NCBI GenBank assembly: GCA_031555615.1
Contig: JAVBUF010000011.1
Location: 1-64,000, forward strand
Source: UBA935 sp031555615
Lineage (GTDB): Bacteria; Bacillota; Clostridia; Lachnospirales; Lachnospiraceae
Reading direction: 5' to 3'
DNA: 64,000 nucleotides
Below, piece after piece: positions 51,688 through 60,602 of this stretch; within the stretch, counting starts at the first letter, position 1, and every line of letters begins with the position of its first letter. A program made the position numbers and the translations under genes. The notes under the pieces are model-generated. The model had not been told where the DNA came from, ran no database searches, and was given only the letters and a program-made list of their open reading frames with translations.

Positions 51688-52475
51688 AGCTAGAGGTATT
51701 GGTGGCAGCCGTGGACCAGGAGGTGCGCGGGCTGGCAGAGAAAATGAATCTGGAAACCGGGGCGGTTATCGTCAATCAATGCGGGCAGTTCGGGTATGAA
51801 GAATATAACCACCGGGGATGTTTGGTGAGGGCTTTTTCTTTTCCGGAAAAAGGCGTGGGATTGAACCGGAATAATGGTTTGCTGCGTGCCCGGGAAGAAC
51901 TTTGTTTATTTTCAGATGAAGATATTGTGATGAAGTCCGGTTATGGGGAAGCCATTATAAAAGAATTTGCGGCACACCCGGAAGCGGATTTGATTTTGTT
52001 TAATGTGGATGTGGATGAGCGGAGAGCAACTTACCGCAATACCCAATATAAAAGGATCAGATGGTATAACTATGGCCGGTATCCCACTTATAGCGTGGCG
52101 GCCAGAGTGGAAAAGCTCCGGTATGCTAATGTGGCTTTTTCGCTGCTTTTCGGCGGAGGTGCCAGATACAGCAATGGGGAGGACAGTCTTTTTCTCCATG
52201 ACTGTTTGAAGAAAGGACTTAAGCTCTATGCGTCGCCGGAAGTGATTGGGGCGGAAACGTATCGGGAGTCAACCTGGTTTCAGGGTTATACGGACAAATT
52301 TTTTGTCGACAGAGGGGTCTTGTACCATTACTTATACGGAAGGATGGCAAAGTTGCTTTCCTTACGTTTCTTATGGGCTCATAAGCAGGAGATGTGCCGG
52401 GAAATGACTTTCGGCAGGGCATATAAGCTGATGAAACAGGGAATTAAAGAAGGACGGAAAAAGGAACAGGCATGA
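51684..52475 (+). CDS. Glycosyltransferase family 2-like protein
   Basis: A 263-residue protein, probably a GT-A-fold glycosyltransferase without the usual VSIIIPTYN start: it opens KLEVLVAAVDQEVRGLAEKM, then GLNRNNGLLRAREELCLFSDEDI, where the SDED may act as the DXD site. A late GEDSLFLHDCLKKGLKLY motif resembles acceptor-side GT2 segments. The start overlaps the Wzz-like gene by four bases and the end overlaps the EpsG-like gene. Confidence 0.75.
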   Translation: MKLEVLVAAVDQEVRGLAEKMNLETGAVIVNQCGQFGYEEYNHRGCLVRAFSFPEKGVGLNRNNGLLRAREELCLFSDEDIVMKSGYGEAIIKEFAAHPEADLILFNVDVDERRATYRNTQYKRIRWYNYGRYPTYSVAARVEKLRYANVAFSLLFGGGARYSNGEDSLFLHDCLKKGLKLYASPEVIGAETYRESTWFQGYTDKFFVDRGVLYHYLYGRMAKLLSLRFLWAHKQEMCREMTFGRAYKLMKQGIKEGRKKEQA

Positions 52476-53569
52476 TTTTGTATCTTTGTACAGCGGCAGG
52501 AACCGTTGCTTTAGCGAGTGCTATAAAAAGACCGGCAAACTTAAAAGGATCCAGACAGCAGATGCTGAATGGAGTCGTTTTGCTGTTTATTTTCAGCATT
52601 CTGTTTGCTGTTGCGGCATGCCGGCAGAATGTGGGCAACGATTATGCCAAATATGTGGAGTTTATGCATTTGGTGGTGAGCAATGCCTATGTCCCCACCG
52701 AGGTGGGATTTAATGGGACGGTGCGGCTTCTGTACGGTATCAGCGGTTTTGAAAATCATCTATTGGTTTTTGCCTTTTTTGCCTTTGCCACAATCGCTTT
52801 TTTTATGGCGGCAATTTATAAACAAAGTGATCATTTTCTGTTCAGTTTCTTTTTGTTCATGGCTTTTGGCTATTATTTTCAGTCTTTTAATACGGTACGC
52901 TATTATCTGGCGGTTGCCATAGCGGTTTATGCCATTCCCTATGTACTGCGAAAAGAATGGGTAAAGTTTTTGCTGCTGATTTTATTGGGATCTTCTTTCC
53001 ACAAATCCCTGCTGGTAGTGATTCCGCTTTACTTTTTGGCATCGCTGAACTGGAAAAAGTGGAGTTTGGCACTGGGGGCACTGTTTTGTACCACCTTTTT
53101 CTTTTTGCAGGATTTTTACTTGAAAGTTGTGGTTTTTTTGTATCCCACCTATGAGGACACGGAATTTCTGGAGGGAGGAACCAGTTATATCAGTATTATC
53201 CGCTGTGCCGGTATTCTGTTTTTTTCTTTGCTGTTTTATCGTCAGGGGGTAAAGGAAGACAGACGCAATCAATTTTATTTTTATTGTAATCTGGGGGCGT
53301 TGGTTTTATATACCTGCTGTTCATTCATACCTGTGGTAACCAGAATTGGATATTATCTTACGGTGACCCATATTTTCTTTCTGCCGGCATTGGTGGGAAG
53401 AATTGAAAATAAAAAACTCAGGACATTTTTCACATGGGGGATTGTGGCTGTGGGCATTTTATATTTTGCCATGTTCATGATGCGGGCCGGTGCTGACGGA
53501 CTGCGGATTCTGCCTTATGAAACATTTATCTTCCATGATATGCCAAGGATCTTGTCCGATGTTAATTAG
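52472..53569 (+). CDS. epsG: EpsG-type polysaccharide polymerase
   Basis: A 365-residue membrane protein of the EpsG family with about ten segments. The family feature RQNVGNDYAKYVEF (around residues 50-63) lies in the first loop, and GSSFHKSLLVVIPLYF in a central segment. It is the likely repeat-unit polymerase of the pathway (Wzy role). No flippase gene is seen in the window. Confidence 0.85.
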   Translation: MILYLCTAAGTVALASAIKRPANLKGSRQQMLNGVVLLFIFSILFAVAACRQNVGNDYAKYVEFMHLVVSNAYVPTEVGFNGTVRLLYGISGFENHLLVFAFFAFATIAFFMAAIYKQSDHFLFSFFLFMAFGYYFQSFNTVRYYLAVAIAVYAIPYVLRKEWVKFLLLILLGSSFHKSLLVVIPLYFLASLNWKKWSLALGALFCTTFFFLQDFYLKVVVFLYPTYEDTEFLEGGTSYISIIRCAGILFFSLLFYRQGVKEDRRNQFYFYCNLGALVLYTCCSFIPVVTRIGYYLTVTHIFFLPALVGRIENKKLRTFFTWGIVAVGILYFAMFMMRAGADGLRILPYETFIFHDMPRILSDVN

Positions 53570-53582
53570 AGGAAAACGTGAT

Positions 53583-54398
53583 ATGCAAAACCCATTTTTT
53601 TCAATTATTGTAGTCTGCCTGAATCCCGGGGAACGGCTGAAAAAGACCTTAGAAAGTATTGCCATACAGACCTGTGAGGATTATGAGGTAGTGATCAAGG
53701 ACGGCCTGTCTTCCGATGGAATATTGGAAGCATGGGAGAAGGAAAATACCGATTCCCGTATCCATATTTTCAGACAAAAAGACAGCGGTATCTATGATGC
53801 CATGAATCAGGCGGTGGCAAGAGCGGCCGGCCGGTTTGTTTATTTTTTGAATTGCGGAGATTTATTTTTTGATGAAAATGTGCTGGCCAATATACAAAAA
53901 GAAGCGCATGCGGAAAAGCCGGAATTACAGATTATCTATGGAAATATTTCTGAAATCCTGACAGGGCAGATGGTAGCCTCCAATCCCCGCCTTGACCGTT
54001 TTGGCTGTTATCGCAATGTCCCCTGTCATCAGGCCTGCTTCTATGAAAAAGAACTGCTGACGAAACATCCTTTTGTTGTCAGATACCGGGTCAGGGCGGA
54101 TTATGAACAGTTTTTGTGGTGCGCATTGGAAGAGCAGGCCCAGCTTACCTTTGTACCATTGACCATTGCATACTATGAAGGCGGGGGTTTTTCTGAAACT
54201 GCTGAAAATCGCAGACAGTCAGCTATCGAACATCGGGAAATTGTGAAACGATATATGGGGAGGGCCGAGCTATTAAAATACCGGACGATCCTGTTGCTGA
54301 CCCTGGCACCGCTTCGGACCAGAATGGCACAAAACGCCAAAACTGCAGCATTTTATAATAAAATAAAAGGTGCATTATATAAAAACAGAACGGAGTAA
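53583..54398 (+). CDS. Family 2 glycosyltransferase (WcaE-like)
   Basis: A 271-residue GT2: FFSIIVVCLNPGERLKKTLESI, IKDGLSSDG, and the signature DSGIYDAMNQAVARAAGRFVYFLNCGD, which is typical of colanic-acid WcaE-like enzymes. ATG 53583 follows AGAGGAAA; the open frame runs further upstream within epsG, which is not coding. Substrate unknown. Confidence 0.88.
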   Translation: MQNPFFSIIVVCLNPGERLKKTLESIAIQTCEDYEVVIKDGLSSDGILEAWEKENTDSRIHIFRQKDSGIYDAMNQAVARAAGRFVYFLNCGDLFFDENVLANIQKEAHAEKPELQIIYGNISEILTGQMVASNPRLDRFGCYRNVPCHQACFYEKELLTKHPFVVRYRVRADYEQFLWCALEEQAQLTFVPLTIAYYEGGGFSETAENRRQSAIEHREIVKRYMGRAELLKYRTILLLTLAPLRTRMAQNAKTAAFYNKIKGALYKNRTE

Positions 54399-54400
54399 GT

Positions 54401-55672
54401 ATGAAGGTTTTATGGTTATGTAATATTATGCTGCCGGCCATTGCCCAGGCAATGAATCTGACTTTCAGTAATCGGGAGGGCTGGCTTACCGGAACTTATG
54501 AAAGATTTATCAGGGAAGAAGATAATCAGGTGGAATTGGGGATCTGTTTCCCGGTTTCGGAGCAGGAAGAATTGTCGTCATTTGAGATTGATAAGGTGAA
54601 ATGTTACGGGTTCCGGGAGAACTTAAACACACCGGAAATATACGATGCGCATCTGGAAGAGCAGTTCCGGAAGATATTAGCAGACTTTCAGCCTGACGTC
54701 GTGCATGTTTTCGGGACAGAGTTTCCTCATGCCCGGGCACTGGTGCGGGTATGGGACCGGCCGGAACGGATCTTGCTGGGGATCCAGGGATTGTGTTATA
54801 AGATCGCCGAAGTTTATACCCAGGGGCTGCCGGAGCCGGTGGTCAGACGGGTAACCTTCAGAGACCTGCTGAGAAGGGATTCCCTGCGGCAGCAGCAGCA
54901 AAAATTTGCCCGCCGGGGTGAGTATGAAAAAGAGGTTATTGCAGCGGTGGAGCATATTACCGGACGTACCGGATTTGACCGTAAATGCGTGGCCAGGATT
55001 CATCCCAAGGCCATTTATCATCATATGAATGAAACCATGCGGGACTGTTTTTATTCCGGAAAGTGGGAAATAGAGGCCTGTGAGCCGGGGAGTATTTTTT
55101 TAAGTCAGGGAGATTATCCGGTGAAGGGATTCCATTATATGCTCCAGGCCATGCCGGCGGTCTTAAAAAAATGTCCGAAAGCCCATCTTTATGTGGCCGG
55201 TAACAGTATTGTGGATTGTGCCTCATGGAAAGATAAGATTAAAATTTCTTCTTATGGCAAGTATTTACGGAGTCTCATCCGGGAATTCGGGCTGGAAGAC
55301 AAAATTACCATCCTGGGTAAACTGGATGGGGAAGCCATGAAGGAGCAGTTTTTGCGCAGCAGCGTTTTTGTTTGTCCTTCCATTATTGAAAATTCTCCTA
55401 ACGCGGTTTCGGAAGCGATGCTTTTGGGGCTGCCGGTAGTGGCGGCAGCGGTGGGAGGCATTCCGGATATGATCACGGACGGCGAAGAGGGATTGTTATA
55501 TGAAGCGGGTGATATTGCCGCTTTGGCAGAAGCCATCGGAAAAGCCTGGGAGAAGGAAACGGCGCTGACGATATCGGCAGGAGCGGCGAAACGGGCCGCC
55601 AGAACTCATGACCGCAACAACAATTATGAAAGGCTGATGGAAATATATCATGAAATTAACCTTTATTTCTAA
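54401..55672 (+). CDS. Family 4 glycosyltransferase
   Basis: A 423-residue GT-B-fold enzyme. The N-terminal domain holds DVVHVFGTEFPHA; the C-terminal donor domain has ILGKLDGEAMKEQFLRSSVFVCPSIIENSPNAVSEAMLLGLPVVAAAVGGIPDMI with the conserved E-x7-E pattern (ENSPNAVSE). It is a retaining transferase of unknown sugar. It overlaps the next gene by 23 bases. Confidence 0.9.
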   Translation: MKVLWLCNIMLPAIAQAMNLTFSNREGWLTGTYERFIREEDNQVELGICFPVSEQEELSSFEIDKVKCYGFRENLNTPEIYDAHLEEQFRKILADFQPDVVHVFGTEFPHARALVRVWDRPERILLGIQGLCYKIAEVYTQGLPEPVVRRVTFRDLLRRDSLRQQQQKFARRGEYEKEVIAAVEHITGRTGFDRKCVARIHPKAIYHHMNETMRDCFYSGKWEIEACEPGSIFLSQGDYPVKGFHYMLQAMPAVLKKCPKAHLYVAGNSIVDCASWKDKIKISSYGKYLRSLIREFGLEDKITILGKLDGEAMKEQFLRSSVFVCPSIIENSPNAVSEAMLLGLPVVAAAVGGIPDMITDGEEGLLYEAGDIAALAEAIGKAWEKETALTISAGAAKRAARTHDRNNNYERLMEIYHEINLYF

Positions 55673-56831
55673 TTACATCAATCATCATCAGATTCCTTTT
55701 TCCGAGGCCTGTTACAAAGAACTGGGAGCGGATTATACCTTTATTCAGACCAGTCCCATGGAAGCGGAGCGGCTGGCCATGGGTTGGAGCGAAGAAGGAG
55801 AAAAGCTGCCCTATGTGCGCTGTCTTTATCAGGAGGAAGAATTGTGCCGCCGGTTAATTATGGAAAGTGATGTGCTGCTGGCTGGCTGGACGGACAGAGA
55901 GGATTTGATCGGTGCACGGCTGCAGGCCGGCGGGCTGACGGTACGAATCAGCGAACGCTTATATCGGGAAGGGCAGTGGAAAGCCATTTCACCCCGGGGA
56001 TTGATCAGAAAATACAAGGATCACACCAGATATCGAAAGAAGCCGGTCTATCTGTTGTGTGCCGGCGGATATGTCCCCTCGGATTTTCGGATTATCAGGG
56101 CTTATCCGGGAAAAATGTTCCGGTGGGGGTATTTTCCGCCAACCATGCAGTACGGAGAAGAGCTTTGGACAACAATCAAGAAAAACAATGGTCCCATACA
56201 GATTGTCTGGGCGGGACGGTTTATTCCTTTGAAACATCCCGAATATATGATAAAATTGGCTGAGGATTTAAAACAGGCCGGCTGTCTTTTCCATATTCAT
56301 CTGGCAGGAAGCGGTGAGATGGAAGAGACATTGAAGCAGCTGGCTGATGAGCAGCAGGTCTGTGAACATATTACTTTTCATGGGTTTTGTGAACCGGAGC
56401 AGGTGCGGAAACTGATGGAAGAAAGCCATATTCATGTATTTACCAGCAATCATCTTGAGGGCTGGGGAGCGGTGGTCAATGAAGCTATGAACAGCGGTTG
56501 TGCAGAGGTTGCCAGCGGCCAGGCCGGAGCAGTGCCCTATCTCATCGAACATGGCAAAAACGGACTTATTTTTCCTGACGGAAGGTATGACTGCATGCTG
56601 GAAGCGGTGAAATTTTTACTGGAACACCCAAAGGAAAGGGAACGAATGGGGAAAAATGCATACCGGACCATTACCGATCTATGGAACGCCGAAAAAGCGG
56701 CAGCGGAATTGATCCGGTTTTTACAGGAATTGCAGAAGGGGAATGTGATACCGGCCAAGGCGGGGCCGCTGAGTATTGCGCCGGTGATATGGCCGGGTAA
56801 AATATACCGTGATTTAACTGCATGGAGGTAA
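55650..56831 (+). CDS. Family 4 glycosyltransferase
   Basis: A 393-residue GT-B enzyme. KLTFISNYINHHQIPFSEACYKELG at the start and IQIVWAGRFIPLKHPEYMI, HVFTSNHLEGWGAVVNEAMNSGCAEVAS (E-x7-E) in the donor domain. The motif order matches the previous gene, but the two are not close paralogues. Substrate unknown. Confidence 0.9.
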   Translation: MKLTFISNYINHHQIPFSEACYKELGADYTFIQTSPMEAERLAMGWSEEGEKLPYVRCLYQEEELCRRLIMESDVLLAGWTDREDLIGARLQAGGLTVRISERLYREGQWKAISPRGLIRKYKDHTRYRKKPVYLLCAGGYVPSDFRIIRAYPGKMFRWGYFPPTMQYGEELWTTIKKNNGPIQIVWAGRFIPLKHPEYMIKLAEDLKQAGCLFHIHLAGSGEMEETLKQLADEQQVCEHITFHGFCEPEQVRKLMEESHIHVFTSNHLEGWGAVVNEAMNSGCAEVASGQAGAVPYLIEHGKNGLIFPDGRYDCMLEAVKFLLEHPKERERMGKNAYRTITDLWNAEKAAAELIRFLQELQKGNVIPAKAGPLSIAPVIWPGKIYRDLTAWR

Positions 56832-56839
56832 ACGAAATA

Positions 56840-57847
56840 ATGGAAGGAACGAGAATAAGTATTGTTGTACCGGTATATAATACGGAAAAGTGGCTGGAAA
56901 GATGTATTGCATCGATTCAAAATCAAACTTACAGGCACTTGGAAATTATTATCGTCAACGACGGATCTACTGACGGAAGCGGGGATTTGGCCGATCGTCT
57001 GGCTAAAGAGGATGACCGGATAAAAGTATTCCATAAAGAAAACGGCGGTGCATCCACAGCCAGAAATCTGGGAATCTGGAAAGCCCAGGGAGAATATATC
57101 GGATTTATCGACAGTGATGATTATATTGAGCCGGAGATGTACGCGCATTTAATGCAGGTGATTGAGAGAGAGAACCTGCTGATGGCTCAGGTATCCCGGG
57201 ATGAGGTGGACGAAGCGGGAAACCGGACGGCCAATGTTTGTATACCGCCGGAAAAAGAAGAACTGATGGAGAGTTATGAATTTATCAGAGAACTGCTGCT
57301 GCACCGGGGAGATGCTTCTTTTTGTACGAAGCTGATAAAAGCCACCTTGTTTGAAGAAGACCGGTTTCCGGAAGGGGTATTGAATGAAGATTTTCATTTA
57401 CTGGTAAGGTTATTGCCGAAGGTGGAGAAAATTGCCGTGATACCGGAACAGTATTATCATGTGTTTTACCGGTTGGACAGTACCACCAGAAGAAAAAGCA
57501 AGGAAGAGTTTCCACGGGTGTTTATGGATATTGTTGATAATGCGGATATGATGGAATTGATCGTGGCCAGAGAGTGCCCGGTATTGACCAAGGAAGCACA
57601 GCGCTTTGCGCTTTATCAGAGATTGGAATATCTGCTGCATATTCCCATCAGTCAGATGACTTCGGACAATGGTTTTTATCAAAATGTCATAAAATATATC
57701 CGGAATAATTTCAGTTACATTCTTTTTAACCCTTATATCGGAGGGAAGTATCGAGTCTATCTGATTTTACTTAGTATCGCCCCGAAAACAGTGCGAAAGG
57801 TTCATGCATTAATCAGAAGGAAAACATGGGAAAAAATAAACAGATAA
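56840..57847 (+). CDS. Family 2 glycosyltransferase
   Basis: A 335-residue GT2: RISIVVPVYNTEKWLERCIASIQNQ, VNDGSTDGSG, KENGGASTARNLG and DSDDYIEPEMY (metal site). The C-terminal 150 residues are helical and may bind the acceptor. ATG 56840 is 11 bases after GGAGG; ATG 56822 lies inside that ribosome-site region. It overlaps the next gene by 22 bases. Confidence 0.9.
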   Translation: MEGTRISIVVPVYNTEKWLERCIASIQNQTYRHLEIIIVNDGSTDGSGDLADRLAKEDDRIKVFHKENGGASTARNLGIWKAQGEYIGFIDSDDYIEPEMYAHLMQVIERENLLMAQVSRDEVDEAGNRTANVCIPPEKEELMESYEFIRELLLHRGDASFCTKLIKATLFEEDRFPEGVLNEDFHLLVRLLPKVEKIAVIPEQYYHVFYRLDSTTRRKSKEEFPRVFMDIVDNADMMELIVARECPVLTKEAQRFALYQRLEYLLHIPISQMTSDNGFYQNVIKYIRNNFSYILFNPYIGGKYRVYLILLSIAPKTVRKVHALIRRKTWEKINR

Positions 57848-59418
57848 TTATCATTATACTTTTTGCCCTGCTTTTATGTGCGCAGACAGCAGTCTGTCTC
57901 TATTTTGGAAGCAGGAAAAGCGGATTTCATGAAGACGAGTTTTATTCCTTTTATTCCACTAATAAGACGGCAGGTTTATTTGTAGGTGACCGGGAATGGC
58001 AGGAAAAGGAGCAATATCGTAATGAATTTGTGGTGCTGCCGGGGGAAACTTTCCGGTATGGTCTTGTTGCCCAGATGCAGTCATGGGATGTGCATCCGCC
58101 TCTTTATTATTTTCTGCTTCATACAGCCAGTTCCCTTTTTACCGGTGCCTTCAGTAAATGGCTGGGAATCGGGGTGAACCTGATAGCTTTTATAATCAAT
58201 TTTTTATTGCTGATTTATCTGGCCAAAACAGTGGGCGGAAAAAAAAGCTGGCTGTCAGCCTGGCTGGTTTGCGGGGTATGGGGATTTGCACCGGCAGTAA
58301 TATCGGGAGTAATGTTCATCCGGATGTATGAATGGCTGACACTGTTTGTACTGTTGTGCGCCTGTATCCATGTCCGGGCCATGAACAGGAAAGAGATGAA
58401 CGTAAGGTTTTTCTATCTGCCCCTTGCGGTAACGGTGTATCTGGGTTTTATGACCCAGTATTATTATATTATTTTCCATGTCTTTATGGGAGTTGGGTTT
58501 TGTATATGGCTGCTTTTCTCCTATGCCGGACGTGCCGAACATTGGTTTAAAAGAGGGCTGCTTTTATGTTTCAAGTATGGCGGAGCCTGTGCCCTGGGTC
58601 TGGGGGCGGCGATACTGTCTTATCCCGCCAGCCTGTCTCATATATTCCGCGGATACCGGGGCACCGAGGCGGTAAGTGAATTCGGAGATATTTCCAATAC
58701 CTGGGAGCGTCTGCATTTTTTTGGCGGGTTAATGAATGATTATGTATTGGGAGGCTGCGGTATTCTGCTGCTGGCCCTGATCGCCTTCCTGGGTATTGCG
58801 GCCGGCAGAAGGCGGATGGAAAACCGGGAAACATATTTTGTATTGCTGCTGGCCTGTGCCGGATACTTTTTCACCATCGCCAAAACAGCCTTGTTGTTGG
58901 GGGTGACTTCGAACAGATATCAATTACCCATATATGGGCTGATGATTTTGCTGATCATCATTCCTCTTTTTGAAAAAGGGCTTAGCGGCAAACACAGCCG
59001 GCTGCCGGTGGAGTTTTTGGGAGTGGTTTGCGCTCTGGCGCTGATGGTGATAAATTTAAATAAGTCATTTACAGGTGACGGGGTCTTCTTTTTATATGAG
59101 GAAGAGGCGGATATCATTGCTTATGCCGCGGAAAATGCTCATTCGGATGTGGTGATTTTCTATAATGAAGCATCCCCGGCCAATGTATGGCGGTTGTCGG
59201 ACGAGTTGATGGAGTATGACCGGATTTATCTGGTCAATAAGCAAAATCCGGAACCGCTTACCGATGAAATTCTGAGAAACAGTAATAAACTGGTGGTGTA
59301 TGTGGCGGATGATGATGATGGCCGGTGCGGTGAGATGATTTTTGCAGTCAATGAAAAGGTTAAGGAACAGAAATTAGTTGCCAGGAAGGAACTTTGGACG
59401 ATATATCAATTTGATTAA
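57826..59418 (+). CDS. GT-C membrane glycosyltransferase (GT39/ArnT-like)
   Basis: A 530-residue protein with about 11 membrane segments. The first loop has GFHEDEFYSFYS, whose DE pair is the usual catalytic acid motif of GT-C enzymes; WDVHPPLYYFLLHTASSLF after it is the common PPLYY segment of ArnT/PMT-like proteins. The C-terminal 110 residues form a soluble domain. It likely transfers a sugar from a polyprenyl-phosphate carrier. It ends the large transferase operon. Confidence 0.85.
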   Translation: MGKNKQIIIIILFALLLCAQTAVCLYFGSRKSGFHEDEFYSFYSTNKTAGLFVGDREWQEKEQYRNEFVVLPGETFRYGLVAQMQSWDVHPPLYYFLLHTASSLFTGAFSKWLGIGVNLIAFIINFLLLIYLAKTVGGKKSWLSAWLVCGVWGFAPAVISGVMFIRMYEWLTLFVLLCACIHVRAMNRKEMNVRFFYLPLAVTVYLGFMTQYYYIIFHVFMGVGFCIWLLFSYAGRAEHWFKRGLLLCFKYGGACALGLGAAILSYPASLSHIFRGYRGTEAVSEFGDISNTWERLHFFGGLMNDYVLGGCGILLLALIAFLGIAAGRRRMENRETYFVLLLACAGYFFTIAKTALLLGVTSNRYQLPIYGLMILLIIIPLFEKGLSGKHSRLPVEFLGVVCALALMVINLNKSFTGDGVFFLYEEEADIIAYAAENAHSDVVIFYNEASPANVWRLSDELMEYDRIYLVNKQNPEPLTDEILRNSNKLVVYVADDDDGRCGEMIFAVNEKVKEQKLVARKELWTIYQFD

Positions 59419-59428
59419 TTTGCCCCAT

Positions 59429-59457
59429 TTGCATTGCTGAATGGCATATGATATAAT
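59429..59457 (+). promoter_or_regulatory. Sigma-A promoter for pseB
   Basis: TTGCAT (59429-59434), 17 bp, TATAAT (59452-59457), 42 bp before the pseB ATG. Confidence 0.75.
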
Positions 59458-59499
59458 CTTTAGGTATTTTACAGATGAAATGGATTTGGAGGAAAACCC

Positions 59500-60495
59500 A
59501 TGTTAAATAATAAAACCATATTAATTACCGGCGGGACCGGTTCTTTCGGAAAATGTTTTACCAAATATGTGCTGACCCATTACAATCCCAAAAAAATCAT
59601 TATTTATTCCCGTGACGAGTATAAACAGTTTGTCATGTCCGGTGAATTTAAAGAATATGAAGATAAATTAAGATATTTTATCGGTGATGTCCGGGATAAG
59701 GAACGCCTGGTGAGAGCCTTTACCGGCGTGGATTATGTGGTCCATGCGGCGGCCCTGAAACAGGTACCGGCCTGTGAGTACAATCCCAATGAAGCCATTA
59801 AAACCAATATCCACGGGGCCCAGAATGTGATTGATGCGGCGCTGGATACCAATGTGAAAAAAGTAGTTGCACTGTCTACCGATAAGGCGGTGAATCCTGT
59901 TAACCTGTATGGCGGAACCAAGCTGGTTTCGGATAAATTGTTTATTGCTGCCAATGCTTATGCCGGTTCCAAGGAGATTAATTTTTCCATCGTCAGATAC
60001 GGCAACGTGGCCGGCAGCCGGGGATCTATCATTCCTTTTTTCCAGAAGCTGATTGCCGGCGGGCACACAGAACTGCCGGTGACGGATTACCGTATGACCC
60101 GTTTCTGGATCAGTTTAACCCAGGGGGTAGAACTGGTGATCAAAGCTTTAGAGGAAGCAACCGGAGGCGAAACCTTTATCAGTAAGATTCCTTCTTTTAA
60201 AATTACCGATTTGGCGGAAGCCATGCTGCCCGGCTGCAAGATGCCGGAGGTGGGAATCCGGCCCGGTGAAAAACTTCACGAAATCATGGTCACAGTGGAA
60301 GATTCCATGACCACTTATGAATATGATAAGCATTTTATCGTATATCCCCAGGTGATCTGGAATGAAAAACAAAAAGTCAATACTGCCGGGAAAAAGGTAG
60401 AGGATGGATTTTCTTACAGCTCGGATAATAATACCGACTGGCTGACCGTAGAACAGATCAGAGAATTAATAAAAACAGTTGATTTTGAAAAATAA
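59500..60495 (+). CDS. pseB: UDP-GlcNAc 4,6-dehydratase (inverting), PseB
   Basis: First enzyme of the pseudaminic acid pathway (331 residues). Rossmann motif ITGGTGSFGKCFTKYVL, AAALKQVPACEYNPNEAIKTN, and the STDKAVNPVNLYGGTKL active-site stretch are diagnostic of the inverting PseB/FlaA1 class. Pseudaminic acid commonly decorates flagellins. The gene has its own promoter and terminator, so it is separate from the transferase operon. The next pathway gene, pseC, lies 2.9 kb downstream. Confidence 0.93.
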   Translation: MLNNKTILITGGTGSFGKCFTKYVLTHYNPKKIIIYSRDEYKQFVMSGEFKEYEDKLRYFIGDVRDKERLVRAFTGVDYVVHAAALKQVPACEYNPNEAIKTNIHGAQNVIDAALDTNVKKVVALSTDKAVNPVNLYGGTKLVSDKLFIAANAYAGSKEINFSIVRYGNVAGSRGSIIPFFQKLIAGGHTELPVTDYRMTRFWISLTQGVELVIKALEEATGGETFISKIPSFKITDLAEAMLPGCKMPEVGIRPGEKLHEIMVTVEDSMTTYEYDKHFIVYPQVIWNEKQKVNTAGKKVEDGFSYSSDNNTDWLTVEQIRELIKTVDFEK

Positions 60496-60517
60496 CCGCT
60501 GATGCGGTTATTTTTTT
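60488..60517 (+). terminator. Terminator overlapping the pseB stop codon
   Basis: AATAACCGC (60491-60499), loop TGAT, GCGGTTATT (60504-60512), then TTTTT. The stop TAA (60493-60495) is inside the stem. Confidence 0.85.
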
Positions 60518-60527
60518 GGGTAAATAT

Positions 60528-60535
60528 GCCGATAT
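60528..60535 (+). promoter_or_regulatory. Sigma-28-like -10 element before the coiled-coil gene
   Basis: GCCGATAT (60528-60535) matches the flagellar sigma factor (FliA/SigD) -10 consensus GCCGATAA/T. The -35 is poor: TATT at 60509-60512 with a 15-bp gap, against TAAA expected. The gene starts about 68 bp downstream behind AAGGAGG. Confidence 0.45.
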
Positions 60536-60602
60536 TTTAACAATAAGATATTATTTTACGGCTACTCAAAGGAATGTACAGGATATTACAAGGAGGTAGA
60601 TT

